Shown here one piece after another: positions 42,645 to 52,337 of a stretch of DNA of 64,000 nt; positions within the stretch are counted from its first letter, which is position 1; every line of letters starts with the position of its first letter. Origin of the DNA: Bin5 sp965220715 (GTDB lineage Bacteria > Chloroflexota > Anaerolineae > Caldilineales > Caldilineaceae). The stretch is from NCBI GenBank assembly GCA_965220715.1, contig OZ244843.1, forward strand, positions 1,736,001 to 1,800,000. Reading direction: 5' to 3'. Below the pieces are notes generated by a model, which saw only the letters and a list, made by a program, of their open reading frames with translations, searched no databases and was not told the DNA's origin. Position numbers and translations under genes: made by a program.

Positions 42645-43580
42645 TCACACGATTACTTGCAGACGGCCGGGCTGCACTTCGACGGTCAGTCTTTCGATCC
42701 CGCGCGACAAAACCTCGCCGTCCGTATGCACTGGGACAGGTTGCCGTACCGCGATACAGGCGGAGCGTAGTCGGCTGAATGACACGGCTTTTTGACCGTG
42801 CAACCCTGTTCTGGTCATCGCTCTGGGCAACAGGTTCAGAATCCCGATCTGCGATAGCGCGTCGGCTAAGGCCAGATCGAGCAGACCGTCGTCCATAACC
42901 GCATCCGGCGTCAGATAGAAGGCCCCGCCCGTACGGTGCGTGTTGCCGATGCTGACCAGCAACATAGGCTTGGCCGTCTCATGCGTATTGCCGTCGCCGT
43001 CGGTCCAACCAACCTCAAAATGGGGTTGGTCATAGGCTCGCAGCGCTCGCAGCGTTGCCCACAGATAGATAGCGAACCCGCGCAGCCGTTTGATCTGGCG
43101 GCTCTCGACCGTTACCTGCGCCTCGAACCCTATGCCCAGATTGTTGTCGAAGTAGCGCCGCAAGGTGTCACGGCCGTCAAAGGCTTCGACCAGCCCCAGA
43201 TCGACGGAACGGGTGTTGCCCTCGCGGATGGCTTGGACGGCCGCATCAAATTCTCGGGACGCGCCAACCACATCGGCAAAGTCGTTGCCGCTTCCCGCCG
43301 GCAATACCGCCAACCCCTGCACCGCCTCGTCCTCCGCTGTCGCCAAGGCCAGGCCGTTGACGACTTCATGGATGGTTCCGTCCCCACCGGCGGCGGCGAC
43401 GATCCCGTAACCGTCCAGCCGGGCGCGCCGCGCCAGAGAGATAGCCTCCTCCGGCGCACTGGTTACCGCCAATTCGTAGGGGACATCGCCGCGCCGAAAG
43501 GCAGCCTCGATCGCGCTGGCTACACGTCCGCCGCGCCCTCGACCCGCGTATGGGTTTAGGATGACCTTAACTGTTTCCAT
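42645..43580 (-). CDS. diacylglycerol kinase / lipid kinase family (YegS-like)
   Basis: A 311-residue DAGK catalytic-domain protein. The ATP-binding glycine motif is AAAGGDGTIHEVVNGLA (about residue 64), preceded by ILNPYAGRGRGGRV. A second motif LPAGSGNDFAD follows. The C-terminal half forms the beta-rich lobe, ending in LTVEVQPGRLQVIV. These enzymes phosphorylate diacylglycerol or related lipids in the cytoplasm or at the inner membrane face. The ATG overlaps the end of the upstream GH13 gene by 14 bases, indicating coupled expression. Confidence 0.92.
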   Translation of the reverse strand: METVKVILNPYAGRGRGGRVASAIEAAFRRGDVPYELAVTSAPEEAISLARRARLDGYGIVAAAGGDGTIHEVVNGLALATAEDEAVQGLAVLPAGSGNDFADVVGASREFDAAVQAIREGNTRSVDLGLVEAFDGRDTLRRYFDNNLGIGFEAQVTVESRQIKRLRGFAIYLWATLRALRAYDQPHFEVGWTDGDGNTHETAKPMLLVSIGNTHRTGGAFYLTPDAVMDDGLLDLALADALSQIGILNLLPRAMTRTGLHGQKAVSFSRLRSACIAVRQPVPVHTDGEVLSRGIERLTVEVQPGRLQVIV

Positions 43581-45159
43581 TGCACGCCTGCTCTGAAGAG
43601 GTGGACTGCACGGGAGCCGTCCCTTCCAATATCAGCGCCTCTCTGGGCGGAATCGTCAGGTCCCATAGGATGCCGTTGTGTGCCCTGTGCAGCTGGCCGC
43701 AGGTCTCAGGCGGCCAGATTACGCGAAAAGATAGTTGGGTTGAAGACGACTCTTCGCCGCTGGCCTGGTCCTCCGTCTCCAGTGGAACCGCCAGCCGCGC
43801 CGTCGACTTTGCGCGGTTAAACAGCACAATCAGCCTGTCTGATTTCGCGTTGGCGTCGTTGGCAGCATGAGGAGGCGGTCGCTGGCCAACGCTAAGCGAG
43901 CGGCTGAAACCGAAAATGTCGCCGGCTGCAACCAGTGTCCTGTACGCGCCCGTACGCAGGGCGGGGTGGCTGTGCCGCAGAGCGATCGCCTGCCGGTAGA
44001 AATCGAGCAATTCACAATTCCAACTCTGTTGCTCTTCCCACGGGAAGGCCCCGCGGCAGCCCGGGTCGGGGCCGCCGTTCATGCCGATCTCTTCGCCGTA
44101 GTAGATGCATGGCGCCCCTGGCAGCGTCATCTGCAGCAGCAGGCACAGCCGCACACCGCCGGCATCGCCGTCGAGGGCCCACAGGTTGCGCGCCGTATCG
44201 TGGCTGCTTAAAAGGTTTAGTTGGGCGGTCACTACCTGCCAGTCGTAGCGCTCCAGCATCCGCTCGATCGCGGCCGCAAAAGCCGGCGTATCCAGCCTCT
44301 CGATCGCATAGCCGCCTGGCCGGTAGTCGCGACGTACCGTTTTCGCGCCAAAGTAACCGTAAGCAGCGCGGCTGAGGACGTAGTTCATCACCGCGTCAAA
44401 ACGATCTCCCTGCAGCCACTCCTCGGCCTCATGCCAGATCTCTCCCACCGTGTAGGCGTCGGCATTGGTCTCCTTCACCACGCGGCGGAACTCCTGCCAG
44501 AACGGTGGATCGTCGATCTCTTCCGGTACGTCCAGACGCCAACCGTCCGCGCCGAACGCGATCCAGTGGCGGGCAACTTCGATCAGATACCGCCTCATGC
44601 CGGGATTGCTGGTGTTGAGTTTGGGCAGGGCGGGCAAATTCCACCAGGCTGCGTAGTTGTGGGGCTGCTGCTCACTGCTGTGATAAGGGCGCAGCGGCCA
44701 ACCTTGCACGCGGAACCAGTCGAAATAAGGAGACCTTTTGCCGGCTTCCAGCACATGATGGAATGGCCAGAAGCCGCGGCCGCTATGGTTGAAAACACCG
44801 TCGATCACGACCCGCATCGCCCGTTGATGGGCTTGGTCCAGCAACTCTCGAAAGGCGGCCTCCCCTCCCAACAGCGGGTCTACCTGCATGTAGTCGAAGG
44901 TATGGTAACGGTGGTTTGAGGCCGAACTGAAGATGGGGTTCAGATAGAGAGCGTTGATACCCAATTCCGACAAATAGTCCAGGCGATCGACGATGCCCAG
45001 CAGATCGCCGCCCTGAAAGCCCTGTTCCGATGGCGGCGCGCCCCAGGGTTTGAACCGGATGCCAGGTAGATGCTGCAAACGGGGGCTGCGATAGAATCGA
45101 TCCGGGAAGATCTGATAAAAGACTGCGTGCTTCACCCAATCAGGAGTCTTTACGCTCAT
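43567..45159 (-). CDS. GH13 alpha-amylase family glycoside hydrolase (cyclomaltodextrinase/neopullulanase-like)
   Basis: A 530-residue GH13 enzyme. The four conserved regions are visible: VIDGVFNHSG (I), GWRLDVPEEI with the nucleophile Asp (II), VGEIWHEAEEW with the acid/base Glu (III), and LSSHDTARNL with the transition-state Asp (IV). The N-terminus WVKHAVFYQIFPDRFYRS and IRFKPWGAPPSEQGFQGGD are typical of cyclomaltodextrinase/neopullulanase/maltogenic amylase types, although the N-domain of these is missing. No signal peptide is present, so it acts inside the cell on maltodextrins. ATG 45159 is chosen; the frame opens to 45213. The gene overlaps the DAGK gene by 14 bases. Confidence 0.9.
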   Translation of the reverse strand: MSVKTPDWVKHAVFYQIFPDRFYRSPRLQHLPGIRFKPWGAPPSEQGFQGGDLLGIVDRLDYLSELGINALYLNPIFSSASNHRYHTFDYMQVDPLLGGEAAFRELLDQAHQRAMRVVIDGVFNHSGRGFWPFHHVLEAGKRSPYFDWFRVQGWPLRPYHSSEQQPHNYAAWWNLPALPKLNTSNPGMRRYLIEVARHWIAFGADGWRLDVPEEIDDPPFWQEFRRVVKETNADAYTVGEIWHEAEEWLQGDRFDAVMNYVLSRAAYGYFGAKTVRRDYRPGGYAIERLDTPAFAAAIERMLERYDWQVVTAQLNLLSSHDTARNLWALDGDAGGVRLCLLLQMTLPGAPCIYYGEEIGMNGGPDPGCRGAFPWEEQQSWNCELLDFYRQAIALRHSHPALRTGAYRTLVAAGDIFGFSRSLSVGQRPPPHAANDANAKSDRLIVLFNRAKSTARLAVPLETEDQASGEESSSTQLSFRVIWPPETCGQLHRAHNGILWDLTIPPREALILEGTAPVQSTSSEQACNGNS

Positions 45160-45440
45160 GGAGTTACCACTGTGAAAAGTGAGGAGGCCAAAATGAGGGT
45201 TTCTCTTGCTCATGGTCTCTGTCTGATTCTTGCACAGGCACCGGCCGTTGTCAATGCACCCACTCGCCAGGGCTATCGCGAACTTCGTGATAGTAGCGGA
45301 TTGTCCGCTAATTCCAGCAGGAAACGAGCATTGACCGCCCCGATTTCACCTGGATGGCGTCTGAATCTTGCCCAATTCCTCCATCAGGTAGGTGAAGGTG
45401 GCCGAAAACTTAAGGTTCGCGATTGCCCTGCCCACTCGCC

Positions 45441-45560
45441 CAGGGCAATTGCATCAAATTGGGACAAACCCACGTGAGCCTGCCTGAATCGGTAGGGGCA
45501 CCCCTTGTGGGCGCCCTTCGCGGGCTATTGTGGCGTCCGAACTTAGATGCAATTGCCCTG
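45441..45560. repeat. MITE-like dispersed repeat, copy 2 (best-preserved ends)
   Basis: A 120-base element with terminal inverted repeats: CAGGGCAATTGCATC at the left end is exactly complementary to GATGCAATTGCCCTG at the right end, and the similarity extends imperfectly for about 10 bases further inside. The interior matches copy 1 at 5318-5436 closely. A direct word CGATTGCCCTG precedes it. No ORF is inside, as expected for a non-autonomous element mobilised in trans. Confidence 0.75.
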
Positions 45561-45579
45561 TTCTCCCTGCCCCTCCGTG

Positions 45580-45741
45580 GACAAGAAGGGTCTAAGATGT
45601 TCTCCGTGCCCCTCCGCGGCCCTCCGTGGACAAAAAAAGGTTTTCTTCGCGCCCCTTCGCGCCCCTTCGCGGACAAAAAAGGTGTTCTTCCTGCCCCTTC
45701 GCGGGCTATTGTGGCGTCCCAATTAAGATGCGTTTGCCCTG
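45580..45741. repeat. degenerate CCTCCGTGGACAAAAAAGG repeats ending in a half MITE copy
   Basis: At least three units of the type CCCCTCCGTGGACAA(A)AAAGG/TTCGCGGACAAAAAAGG follow one another with variable spacing, related to the words at 8590-8690. They end at about 45700-45741 with GCGGGCTATTGTGGCGTCCC and GATGCGTTTGCCCTG, which is the right half of the MITE-like element. Confidence 0.6.
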
Positions 45742-45997
45742 ACCCACTCGCCTCTACAGCACCGAATCCTGAAATTTCCTTGTGGGCATGCATACGCAAC
45801 GGCCACCGCCCCGAAATTCCCCTATGTCCATCTTCGTCCCAACTCCCGCACGCATCCTTTCTGACGCCGCCAGATCCGTTGGCGTGCTGTGAGGCCCTGT
45901 GTGATAATCTCTGTTGCTGCGCATGCACGTTCCATCATCCACCGTCAGGGCGCGCTGCGCCTGTACAGCCCTCTCGTCCACCCTTGCGCATTGCGCA
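45742..45997. other. intergenic region upstream of the flippase-like gene
   Basis: No recognisable gene or promoter consensus. The frame of the following gene is open back to 45914, but its upstream residues (Arg, Cys, Ser rich) look untranslated. Confidence 0.4.
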
Positions 45998-47323
45998 ATG
46001 CCCGGCCTACTCTTCATGTTCCCACGCTTTACACGGTTCCTCCTGCCCCTTATTCTGACAATCCTCATCTTTGAATTCGGCGCGCAGAGTATCAACGCGG
46101 GGATGGCGCGTATGCCAGACGCTATCCGCATGCTGGCCGCCTTCGGACTGGCATGGGGGCTGGTTACGGCGCTTTCCAGCCCGCTGGCGCAAATTCGCTA
46201 TGCCGGCCTGGTCCTGGTGGAAGACAAACGGGATTTCTGGCGGGGCTTGTACTATGTCGGCGCGCTCGCGCTGCTGATGGTGGCCGTCCAGTGGTTGCTA
46301 GGCGGCACGCCTCTCAGCCGCCACCTGCTCGAGGGTCTTCACAGCATCAACTCCGAGACCGGCGATCTCGTACGCGTGATGATGATTTGGATGCTGCCGA
46401 TGCCGCTGCTGCGGGGCATCACCCAACTGGGCGCCGGCGTGCTGACCCGCGGCAAACACACCGGCAAAATCAGCGTCGCCACCGCCTTGAGCGTTGCCGC
46501 CGGGTTCGCAACCGTCGTCGCACTCCTCCAGGTCGAGGCAATTCGCGCACACCCGATCTGGCTGCCAATTCTCGTTCTTTATGCTTCAACATTGACCGAA
46601 TGTGTCGCCATCGTCTGCTTCCTCTGGCGGTTCTTTGGCGACGGCCTGCCGGATGCGTTGGACCGTCCTCCGATCACCTATAGGGCTTTCCTGCGCTTTA
46701 CCTGGCCGCTGGCGCTCATGAACTTCATGCAGGAGTCCAGCCGGCCGCTCATCAACCTTTTCGTCGTCCGTGGTGCCCATGGCGCTGAGGCGATGGCGGC
46801 GCTGACCGTGGCCTATACGCTCGGACAGTGGACCTACCGCTGGCTGAATGAATTGCGCGCGCTCATGCCGCCCTTCTACTCTGAACTGCAGTCCTACCGT
46901 CCATTTCTGCGCTACGCCTACTGGTGCGGGCTCGTCGCCTCCGCCATTTGCATTCTCTTCTTCTGGACGCCGCTGCGAACTGTGCTATTGGAGCAGGTAA
47001 TAGGTCTGACGCCGGCGTTGGCCGAACTCAGTCGCGTGCCCCTTCAAATCTACACGTTCTTCCCGTTCGTCGTGGTACACCGCGCCCACTTCCACAGCAT
47101 CGCCTTTATGGAGCGGCACACTTTGCCCATGGCAGTTGGCGCGCCCATGCGCACCGGCGCCATTCTCGTGGCCCTGCTGATCCTGCCGCTGTTCGGCGTG
47201 CAAGGCGCCACCCTCGGTGTGGCCGCCTTGCTGTCCGGCTTCACCTCCGAAACCGTGACCATCTGGTGGCTAATCCTCGGCAAGGAACAACTGCGCACCT
47301 GGCGTACACGCCCAGCGGTGTAA
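45998..47323 (+). CDS. polytopic MOP/MATE-superfamily-like exporter (flippase-like)
   Basis: A protein of about 441 residues with roughly 12 hydrophobic segments in two halves, the layout of MATE or lipid-flippase proteins of the MOP superfamily. Segments include FLLPLILTILIFEFGAQSIN at the N-terminus, MLPMPLLRGITQLGAGVL mid-protein, FTWPLALMNFMQESSRPLIN starting the second half, and ALLILPLFGVQGATLGVAAL near the end. The duplicated pattern of a Pro in helix 1 and in the equivalent helix of the second half is consistent with this fold. The start is uncertain between ATG 45998 and ATG 46016, neither with a clear ribosome binding site. Substrate unknown. The following genes are convergent. Confidence 0.68.
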   Translation: MPGLLFMFPRFTRFLLPLILTILIFEFGAQSINAGMARMPDAIRMLAAFGLAWGLVTALSSPLAQIRYAGLVLVEDKRDFWRGLYYVGALALLMVAVQWLLGGTPLSRHLLEGLHSINSETGDLVRVMMIWMLPMPLLRGITQLGAGVLTRGKHTGKISVATALSVAAGFATVVALLQVEAIRAHPIWLPILVLYASTLTECVAIVCFLWRFFGDGLPDALDRPPITYRAFLRFTWPLALMNFMQESSRPLINLFVVRGAHGAEAMAALTVAYTLGQWTYRWLNELRALMPPFYSELQSYRPFLRYAYWCGLVASAICILFFWTPLRTVLLEQVIGLTPALAELSRVPLQIYTFFPFVVVHRAHFHSIAFMERHTLPMAVGAPMRTGAILVALLILPLFGVQGATLGVAALLSGFTSETVTIWWLILGKEQLRTWRTRPAV

Positions 47324-47394
47324 GAGGCCTGTGGCCTGAGGGCAGCGTGTGGCAGCTACCTCAGTTACTGGCATCGGTCTTGTGAGAGTTGCAT

Positions 47395-48507
47395 TCAGGA
47401 ATATCGCGCCACCGCGTCCATGTCCAACTCGATTCCCAGGCCCGGCCCGTCAGGAATCGGCAGCGTGCCGTCGGCGTCCAACTGCCAGCCGCCGACCACG
47501 ATCTCATCGATATAGGGCGATCCGGTCTTGTACTCCACCAAGTCGGTATCGGCGAGGGCCGAAGCCAGCTGTAGATCGGCCGCCAGCCCCAGAGCAGTGT
47601 TCCAACCGTGCGGGATGAGGCGCACGCCATTCTCTTGCGCCATCCAGCCGATGCGCCGCTCCTCGCTGATACCACCGACCTTTGCTACATCCGGCTGTAC
47701 GATGTCGAAGGCGCCTTGCTGGAGGAAGGGTAGGAAAGATTGGCGCCGCGTCAGCACCTCGCCGCCGGCGATGGGGATCGTCGTGTTGCGGCGTAGATGG
47801 ATGAAATCTTCCAGGTCGTCGGGGCGCAGCGGCTCCTCAAACCAATCCACCCCGTAATCGGCCAACATCCCGGCGCAGCGCAGCGCCCACGTATAGCGGC
47901 CCTGCCAGTGGGCGTCGCTGCCGCCGGCGTCAACCATCAACTGGTTGTCGTCCCCCACAACTTCGCGGGCGGTAGCAACGATCTCCTCGTCCAGTTTGTC
48001 GCTGACGCGGCCAAAGGGTCCCCAACCCATCTTGAAGGCGCGGAAGCCTTGCTCCTTCCACTGTTGCAATTCATCGCGCAGCGGAGCCGGCTGGTCCATC
48101 AGCAGAGAAGCATATGGCCGCACCCGTTCGCGGTAGCGCCCTCCCAACAGGCGGCCGACCGGCTGCCCCGTGACCTTGCCCAGAATGTCCCACAGCGCGA
48201 TGTCGATGCCGCTGATCGTGTGGGTAACGCTGCCTCCGCGTCCCATCCAGAAGGTATTCTGGTGCAGCCGCTCGCTTACCCGCTCCGGCTCGATCGCGGA
48301 CTGGCCGATCAAAAGCGGCCGCAACACCTCCAGCGCGGCCAGTACAAGCCCATCGTTGGTGAAGACGGAACCGTAACCGGTGACGCCTTCATCTGTCTCG
48401 ACGAATACAAGCGTGTGGATGCAGTCTTCCTCCTTCAACTCCTCGCTCCAACCCCCCTCCGGTGTCGCGCCGCGCAGACCCACTGCGCTTACCTTTTGAA
48501 TCTTCAT
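47395..48507 (-). CDS. mandelate racemase/muconate lactonizing enzyme family (sugar-acid dehydratase-like)
   Basis: A 370-residue enolase-superfamily protein with an N-terminal capping domain and a TIM barrel. Metal-binding carboxylates are placed in LMVDAGGSDAHW, WFEEPLRPDDLE and PIAGGEVLTRR; the KxK-like region is FKMGWGPFG and the C-terminal His/Glu segment is LIPHGWNTALGLAAD. The HGWN motif is characteristic of acid-sugar dehydratases such as the D-tartrate, galactonate or rhamnonate group. AAGGAG precedes the ATG. It lies 20 bases downstream of the DUF1907 gene on the same strand, suggesting an operon. Confidence 0.92.
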   Translation of the reverse strand: MKIQKVSAVGLRGATPEGGWSEELKEEDCIHTLVFVETDEGVTGYGSVFTNDGLVLAALEVLRPLLIGQSAIEPERVSERLHQNTFWMGRGGSVTHTISGIDIALWDILGKVTGQPVGRLLGGRYRERVRPYASLLMDQPAPLRDELQQWKEQGFRAFKMGWGPFGRVSDKLDEEIVATAREVVGDDNQLMVDAGGSDAHWQGRYTWALRCAGMLADYGVDWFEEPLRPDDLEDFIHLRRNTTIPIAGGEVLTRRQSFLPFLQQGAFDIVQPDVAKVGGISEERRIGWMAQENGVRLIPHGWNTALGLAADLQLASALADTDLVEYKTGSPYIDEIVVGGWQLDADGTLPIPDGPGLGIELDMDAVARYS

Positions 48508-48527
48508 TTCTGCTCCTTGTCAGTTTG

Positions 48528-49499
48528 TTAGGTTTGCCTTTCCAGTTCCGCATAGATGTCGCCGATGCGCGCCAGTTCGGCCGCAACGTTGAAGTAGCCC
48601 GTATAGCGGATGGTATCGGGGCTGACATCATAGTGATAATGGCCGGCCTGGTTGAGATCCCCCATATGGAAGAAGTGGGTATGCTCGCCCGACTCCCGCA
48701 AGTGCAGCTGTCCCCCCGTTGGGTCGCCGGTCCAGAAAACGGCGAGGCAGAGCAGGTCCGGCCCCATGTGCTCATAGAACTGAAGAAAATCGGCGACTAC
48801 TTCCTCAGCCTCGGTGTCGTAATAGTGGTGGGCGATGCATTCGTAATCCGGCATGATATGGGAGCGGATCTGTCCGGTCTCGACGACAAAGACGCCGCCC
48901 AGGCCCACCTGCCGGGCGTCGGGAGGCGCGCTGTCAGCGCCAATGTCCGGATGGGCTTGCAGACTCTTGCGCAGCGCCTGAGTGAAGGACCGTTCGCTGC
49001 CGATCCGCCTTTCCACGCTTACCTTGAGCACAGGACCTGGCCGGCCCTCCGACAGGAATAAATTGGAGAGGCCGCTGTGGCGCGTGGACGCATACGGCTC
49101 GACGATGCACTCCCGCTGACGCCCGACGCGAGCAACCTTGGATCGGTTGACCCGACCCGCCTGCAACGTGGCGATGACCTCCCCGCAATGCCCATCCAAT
49201 ACGCCCGGATAGGCCATGCCGGCGCCGAGGATACTGCCGTCGGCCTGGCCGCAGTCGCTGGCCATTTCCGCCATGTCGAAGGTGACGTGCCGGTAGCTGG
49301 GGTTGTGGGCGTATGGTTCGCCGCCCACCTCCAGCAGGACGGTCGATCCGCCGATTCCGGGACTGGCGCAGCCCAGTGTCCGCAGATCAGGGCAGTCGGT
49401 CACTTCAACATCGACCACGGCGTAGTTGGCCTGCATTCCATCCCGCACGAATGGCGCCAGTTCCTCCAATGGCGGCGACCACAGTGCCACCCGTTTCAT
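48528..49499 (-). CDS. DUF1907 / C11orf54-like putative ester hydrolase
   Basis: A protein of about 323 residues resembling the human C11orf54 (PTD012) family, zinc proteins with esterase-like activity on model substrates. Supporting segments are LGCASPGIGGSTVLLEVGG, SDCGQADGSILGAG, KVSVERRIGSERSFT and the C-terminal histidine cluster EHTHFFHMGDL with GHYHYDVSPDTI, where zinc-binding histidines are expected. ATG 49499 is preferred (AGGA nine bases upstream); the frame can be extended to 49664 without protein-like sequence. Clustering with a sugar-acid dehydratase suggests a role in lactone or ester hydrolysis of a sugar derivative; this is inference. Confidence 0.78.
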   Translation of the reverse strand: MKRVALWSPPLEELAPFVRDGMQANYAVVDVEVTDCPDLRTLGCASPGIGGSTVLLEVGGEPYAHNPSYRHVTFDMAEMASDCGQADGSILGAGMAYPGVLDGHCGEVIATLQAGRVNRSKVARVGRQRECIVEPYASTRHSGLSNLFLSEGRPGPVLKVSVERRIGSERSFTQALRKSLQAHPDIGADSAPPDARQVGLGGVFVVETGQIRSHIMPDYECIAHHYYDTEAEEVVADFLQFYEHMGPDLLCLAVFWTGDPTGGQLHLRESGEHTHFFHMGDLNQAGHYHYDVSPDTIRYTGYFNVAAELARIGDIYAELERQT

Positions 49500-49679
49500 C
49501 GCTTCCATTCCTGTTTTTCGATCCTCCGTTTCAGTCTTTCGGCGCAGGGGTCGGTAGTAGACACTCAGCAATTGATGAAGGTTAAAATGCCAGAATCGTG
49601 ATGGATGCAGTGCGGTGACGAGGATGATTATCCCTCCCACCGTTCCGATTACTTGGCGTGTCAACGCATGACGGGAATG

Positions 49680-50657
49680 TCAATCAGCCTGTGTAATCAA
49701 CCGCTCGGCCAACTCCAGGGCATCCGCCGGCCAGAAGCATTCTGGACGAGGCCTTAGCACGCCGGGAGTTCCCGCCCGCGGTCGGCAGCCTCGGATCGTT
49801 TCGATCCACCGATCGGGGATCGCTTCCCGTCCATGCACGGCGCCCAGAAGCGCTCCGCAGATCGCCGCGTTGGTGTCCGTATCACCCCCGCGCATGATGG
49901 TGTCCACGATTCCTTCCTCCACGTCGTCCGCCGTGCGAAGCTGCCAGAGGGCGTTGCGGAAGGCGATCAGCACCCACCCCTGGGAGTCAACGAAATCGTC
50001 GGGCGGAGAGTCGGCTGCTGCGGAAATTGTCTCTTTCAGGCTGCTCTCCACGTCCATCTCTTCCGCCCAGCCCACGATCTCCTGATAGAGGTCAACGGCG
50101 CTGCATCCCGTACTTACAGCGTGGGCTATCGCCATGGCGAAGAGCGCGTTGGCCTGCTGGCAGACCGGGTGGATATGGGTGATTGCCGCGTCCTGCCGCG
50201 CCCATTCCGCCACCTGCTCCAACGCGTAGTTGACGCCGAAGATCCCCAACGGGCTGATCCGCATCATCGCCCCATTGGCCTGGCTTTGCGGACTAAGCCG
50301 TCCGGTCAAGCCGCTTTGAATGGTGTTGCCGCAGTCGAAGGGGCGGGAGTTCAGCCAGAACACGTAGGCCTTTTTCACCTCGGCTTTGTCGAACTTTCCG
50401 TCTGATGCAAGTGATCGCGCCAACAACAGCGCCATCTCGGAATCATCGGTGGGCTGGCCCGCGATCGTGTTCCACGTGCCGCCATCAGCCATATCCCGCA
50501 CGCCGTCGGGATATCTGCTGCGTATCCGTTCCGGTCGCTGGAACTCCACCAGGCTGCCGAGCGAGTCCCCGATCAGCTGGCCGAGTAAGCAGCCCTGCGC
50601 CCGCGAAAGGACGGCAGAACTGGTGGCGTTCTCGTCATTTGGCATTACTTCACGCAT
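49680..50657 (-). CDS. ADP-ribosylglycohydrolase family protein
   Basis: A 325-residue all-helical protein of the DraG/ARH family. Binuclear metal ligands are visible in QPTDDSEMALLLARSL near residue 55 and in MRGGDTDTNAAICGALLGA near residue 260. The start of the fold is GCLLGQLIGDSLGSLVEF. Such enzymes remove ADP-ribose from proteins or nucleic acids, or hydrolyse related N-glycosidic bonds. AGGGA precedes the ATG at 50657. No ADP-ribosyltransferase (DraT-like) or NAD-consuming toxin is encoded nearby, so the biological partner is unknown. It is separated from the DUF1907 gene by about 180 bases. Confidence 0.92.
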   Translation of the reverse strand: MREVMPNDENATSSAVLSRAQGCLLGQLIGDSLGSLVEFQRPERIRSRYPDGVRDMADGGTWNTIAGQPTDDSEMALLLARSLASDGKFDKAEVKKAYVFWLNSRPFDCGNTIQSGLTGRLSPQSQANGAMMRISPLGIFGVNYALEQVAEWARQDAAITHIHPVCQQANALFAMAIAHAVSTGCSAVDLYQEIVGWAEEMDVESSLKETISAAADSPPDDFVDSQGWVLIAFRNALWQLRTADDVEEGIVDTIMRGGDTDTNAAICGALLGAVHGREAIPDRWIETIRGCRPRAGTPGVLRPRPECFWPADALELAERLITQAD

Positions 50658-50810
50658 TATCTCTGTCCCTTAGCTGTTATCCATCTTTCAGAACTGGAAG
50701 GCCTTCTGCCAACTGGAATAAGTCATAACCTGCTGGCACCATTGTACCACTGTGTCTGCATGTTGAGTTGGCGCCAGCTGGCCGGATAGCCGGAGTCGGC
50801 CGCCGCCGGG

Positions 50811-52337
50811 TCAACGTCGGCGCAAAATGAGTTCATAGACAGCGAACTGTTCTGTCGTGACTCTTCTTACCAGTTCCAACTCGCGCGCCGACAGATGGGG
50901 ATAAGAGTTTCGCAGCGGTCGCCAGCTTGGAGCGATGACGAACCTGGCCTGCTGCGGCCTCTTGGCGGCATCATCCGCCAGGGCGACCGGGCTTGCGAAC
51001 CAGCGCACTGTATAGTCGCGGGGATTCTCATAGAGATAGAACTGGAGATGCCAGCTCAGCGCCTGGTGGTACAGGATCGCACCCGGTGGGCTATTGCTAT
51101 CCAGCCAGCCAGCTACCTCTTGCAGGCCATCGTATGCGCCATGATCACCGCCAATCGGGAGTCCTCCTCTGGCGGCCTGCACCGCACCGGGCAGCAACAG
51201 CACAATCCACAGCCCGATCACGGCCTGTCTCCACAGGTTGGAACGCGTCGCCAGTATCCTGCCCCCTAACCATCCGCTGAGGATGGCAAATACGGGCGCA
51301 ATCGGCAGGAAATACCGATCCCAAAGCGGCAGACTGACGACGGCGTGGATACCCCAATACATCACGACCCATCCACACAGCAAGATCGCAAATACTGTAC
51401 TCCGTCCCGACAAAGAATGTCCTGTCCGTCGCGCGTACACTGCCGCCACCACAGCAACTCCGGCCAGAACGACCCACACGACGTGACTGGCTGTCAGATA
51501 CCAGAGCAATTCGGCAATGCTCGCAACGCGGTCCGGCCACTGGTCGATCGAGAGCACCTCCAACGCGCCATAATTGCGCACAGCCAGGTCCCAGGGCGAT
51601 GGCGCGACGGCCCAACGCAAACTGTCCCAGTACAGGATTGGCAGAACAGTCAGGGCCAGCCCGCCTCCGACGCGCAGGATCGCGGCCGCGACGGCTTTTG
51701 CTTTCGGGTTTCCCGCTATCAAAACGGCCAGCGCCAACGGCACAAAGAAGACACCCTGCTGCTTGGTCATGATCGCGGCGCCCAGGCACAAGCCGGTCAG
51801 GAACGGGCGCGATCTTTGCGCTGCACAAAGGGAACAAAAGCCCGCCAGCACGAGCAGGGGATCGGTGAATGCCGTCGGGCTATAGCTGATCGCAAAGGGA
51901 TTCAGCGCAAAGGCCGTCGCCGCGACCAGGCCCGCGGCCGCCGTCCATGCCTGTCTGGCGATGCCGGCTACGACCGGGATCGTGAGTATGCTGATGCCGA
52001 TATTCAACAGCCTCGCGCTGGCCTCGGATGGGCCAAACAGCTGGAACCAGTAGGCAAGCAACCATATGAAGAGGGGCGGCTTATCGATCCACTGTGTGAG
52101 AAAATGGGGATCATCATGGAGAAAATGCAGCGCCCAAAAACTGTAGAGCGCTTCATCCTGGTGAAAGCGAAAGCGATCCAGCATAACCAGGCGCAGACCA
52201 AATCCCACCACAAGCAGGATACACAAATAGCGCCGATAACCAGAGCCTGCCCCCAAAATGTTGGGCAGGGAAACATCTGTCTGGGATGGGGCGGCAGCCT
52301 GTTGCTCTGCTGCCGTCGAGTGCAACGTGAAATGCAC
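50811..52337 (-). CDS. GT39/ArnT-like membrane glycosyltransferase
   Basis: A 508-residue GT-C fold glycosyltransferase with about 10-12 membrane helices. The characteristic first periplasmic loop is FRFHQDEALYSFWALHF, with the Asp-Glu pair thought to act in catalysis, followed by QWIDKPPLFIWLLAYWF and a helix ending SEASARLLNI, all typical of dolichyl/polyprenyl-phosphate sugar transferases. The C-terminal extracytoplasmic domain (about residues 400-508) has YHQALSWHLQFYLYENPRD. The start is a GTG, uncertain. It likely glycosylates a lipid or protein on the outer face of the membrane. It ends next to the ADP-ribosylglycohydrolase gene, same strand. Confidence 0.85.
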   Translation of the reverse strand: MHFTLHSTAAEQQAAAPSQTDVSLPNILGAGSGYRRYLCILLVVGFGLRLVMLDRFRFHQDEALYSFWALHFLHDDPHFLTQWIDKPPLFIWLLAYWFQLFGPSEASARLLNIGISILTIPVVAGIARQAWTAAAGLVAATAFALNPFAISYSPTAFTDPLLVLAGFCSLCAAQRSRPFLTGLCLGAAIMTKQQGVFFVPLALAVLIAGNPKAKAVAAAILRVGGGLALTVLPILYWDSLRWAVAPSPWDLAVRNYGALEVLSIDQWPDRVASIAELLWYLTASHVVWVVLAGVAVVAAVYARRTGHSLSGRSTVFAILLCGWVVMYWGIHAVVSLPLWDRYFLPIAPVFAILSGWLGGRILATRSNLWRQAVIGLWIVLLLPGAVQAARGGLPIGGDHGAYDGLQEVAGWLDSNSPPGAILYHQALSWHLQFYLYENPRDYTVRWFASPVALADDAAKRPQQARFVIAPSWRPLRNSYPHLSARELELVRRVTTEQFAVYELILRRR

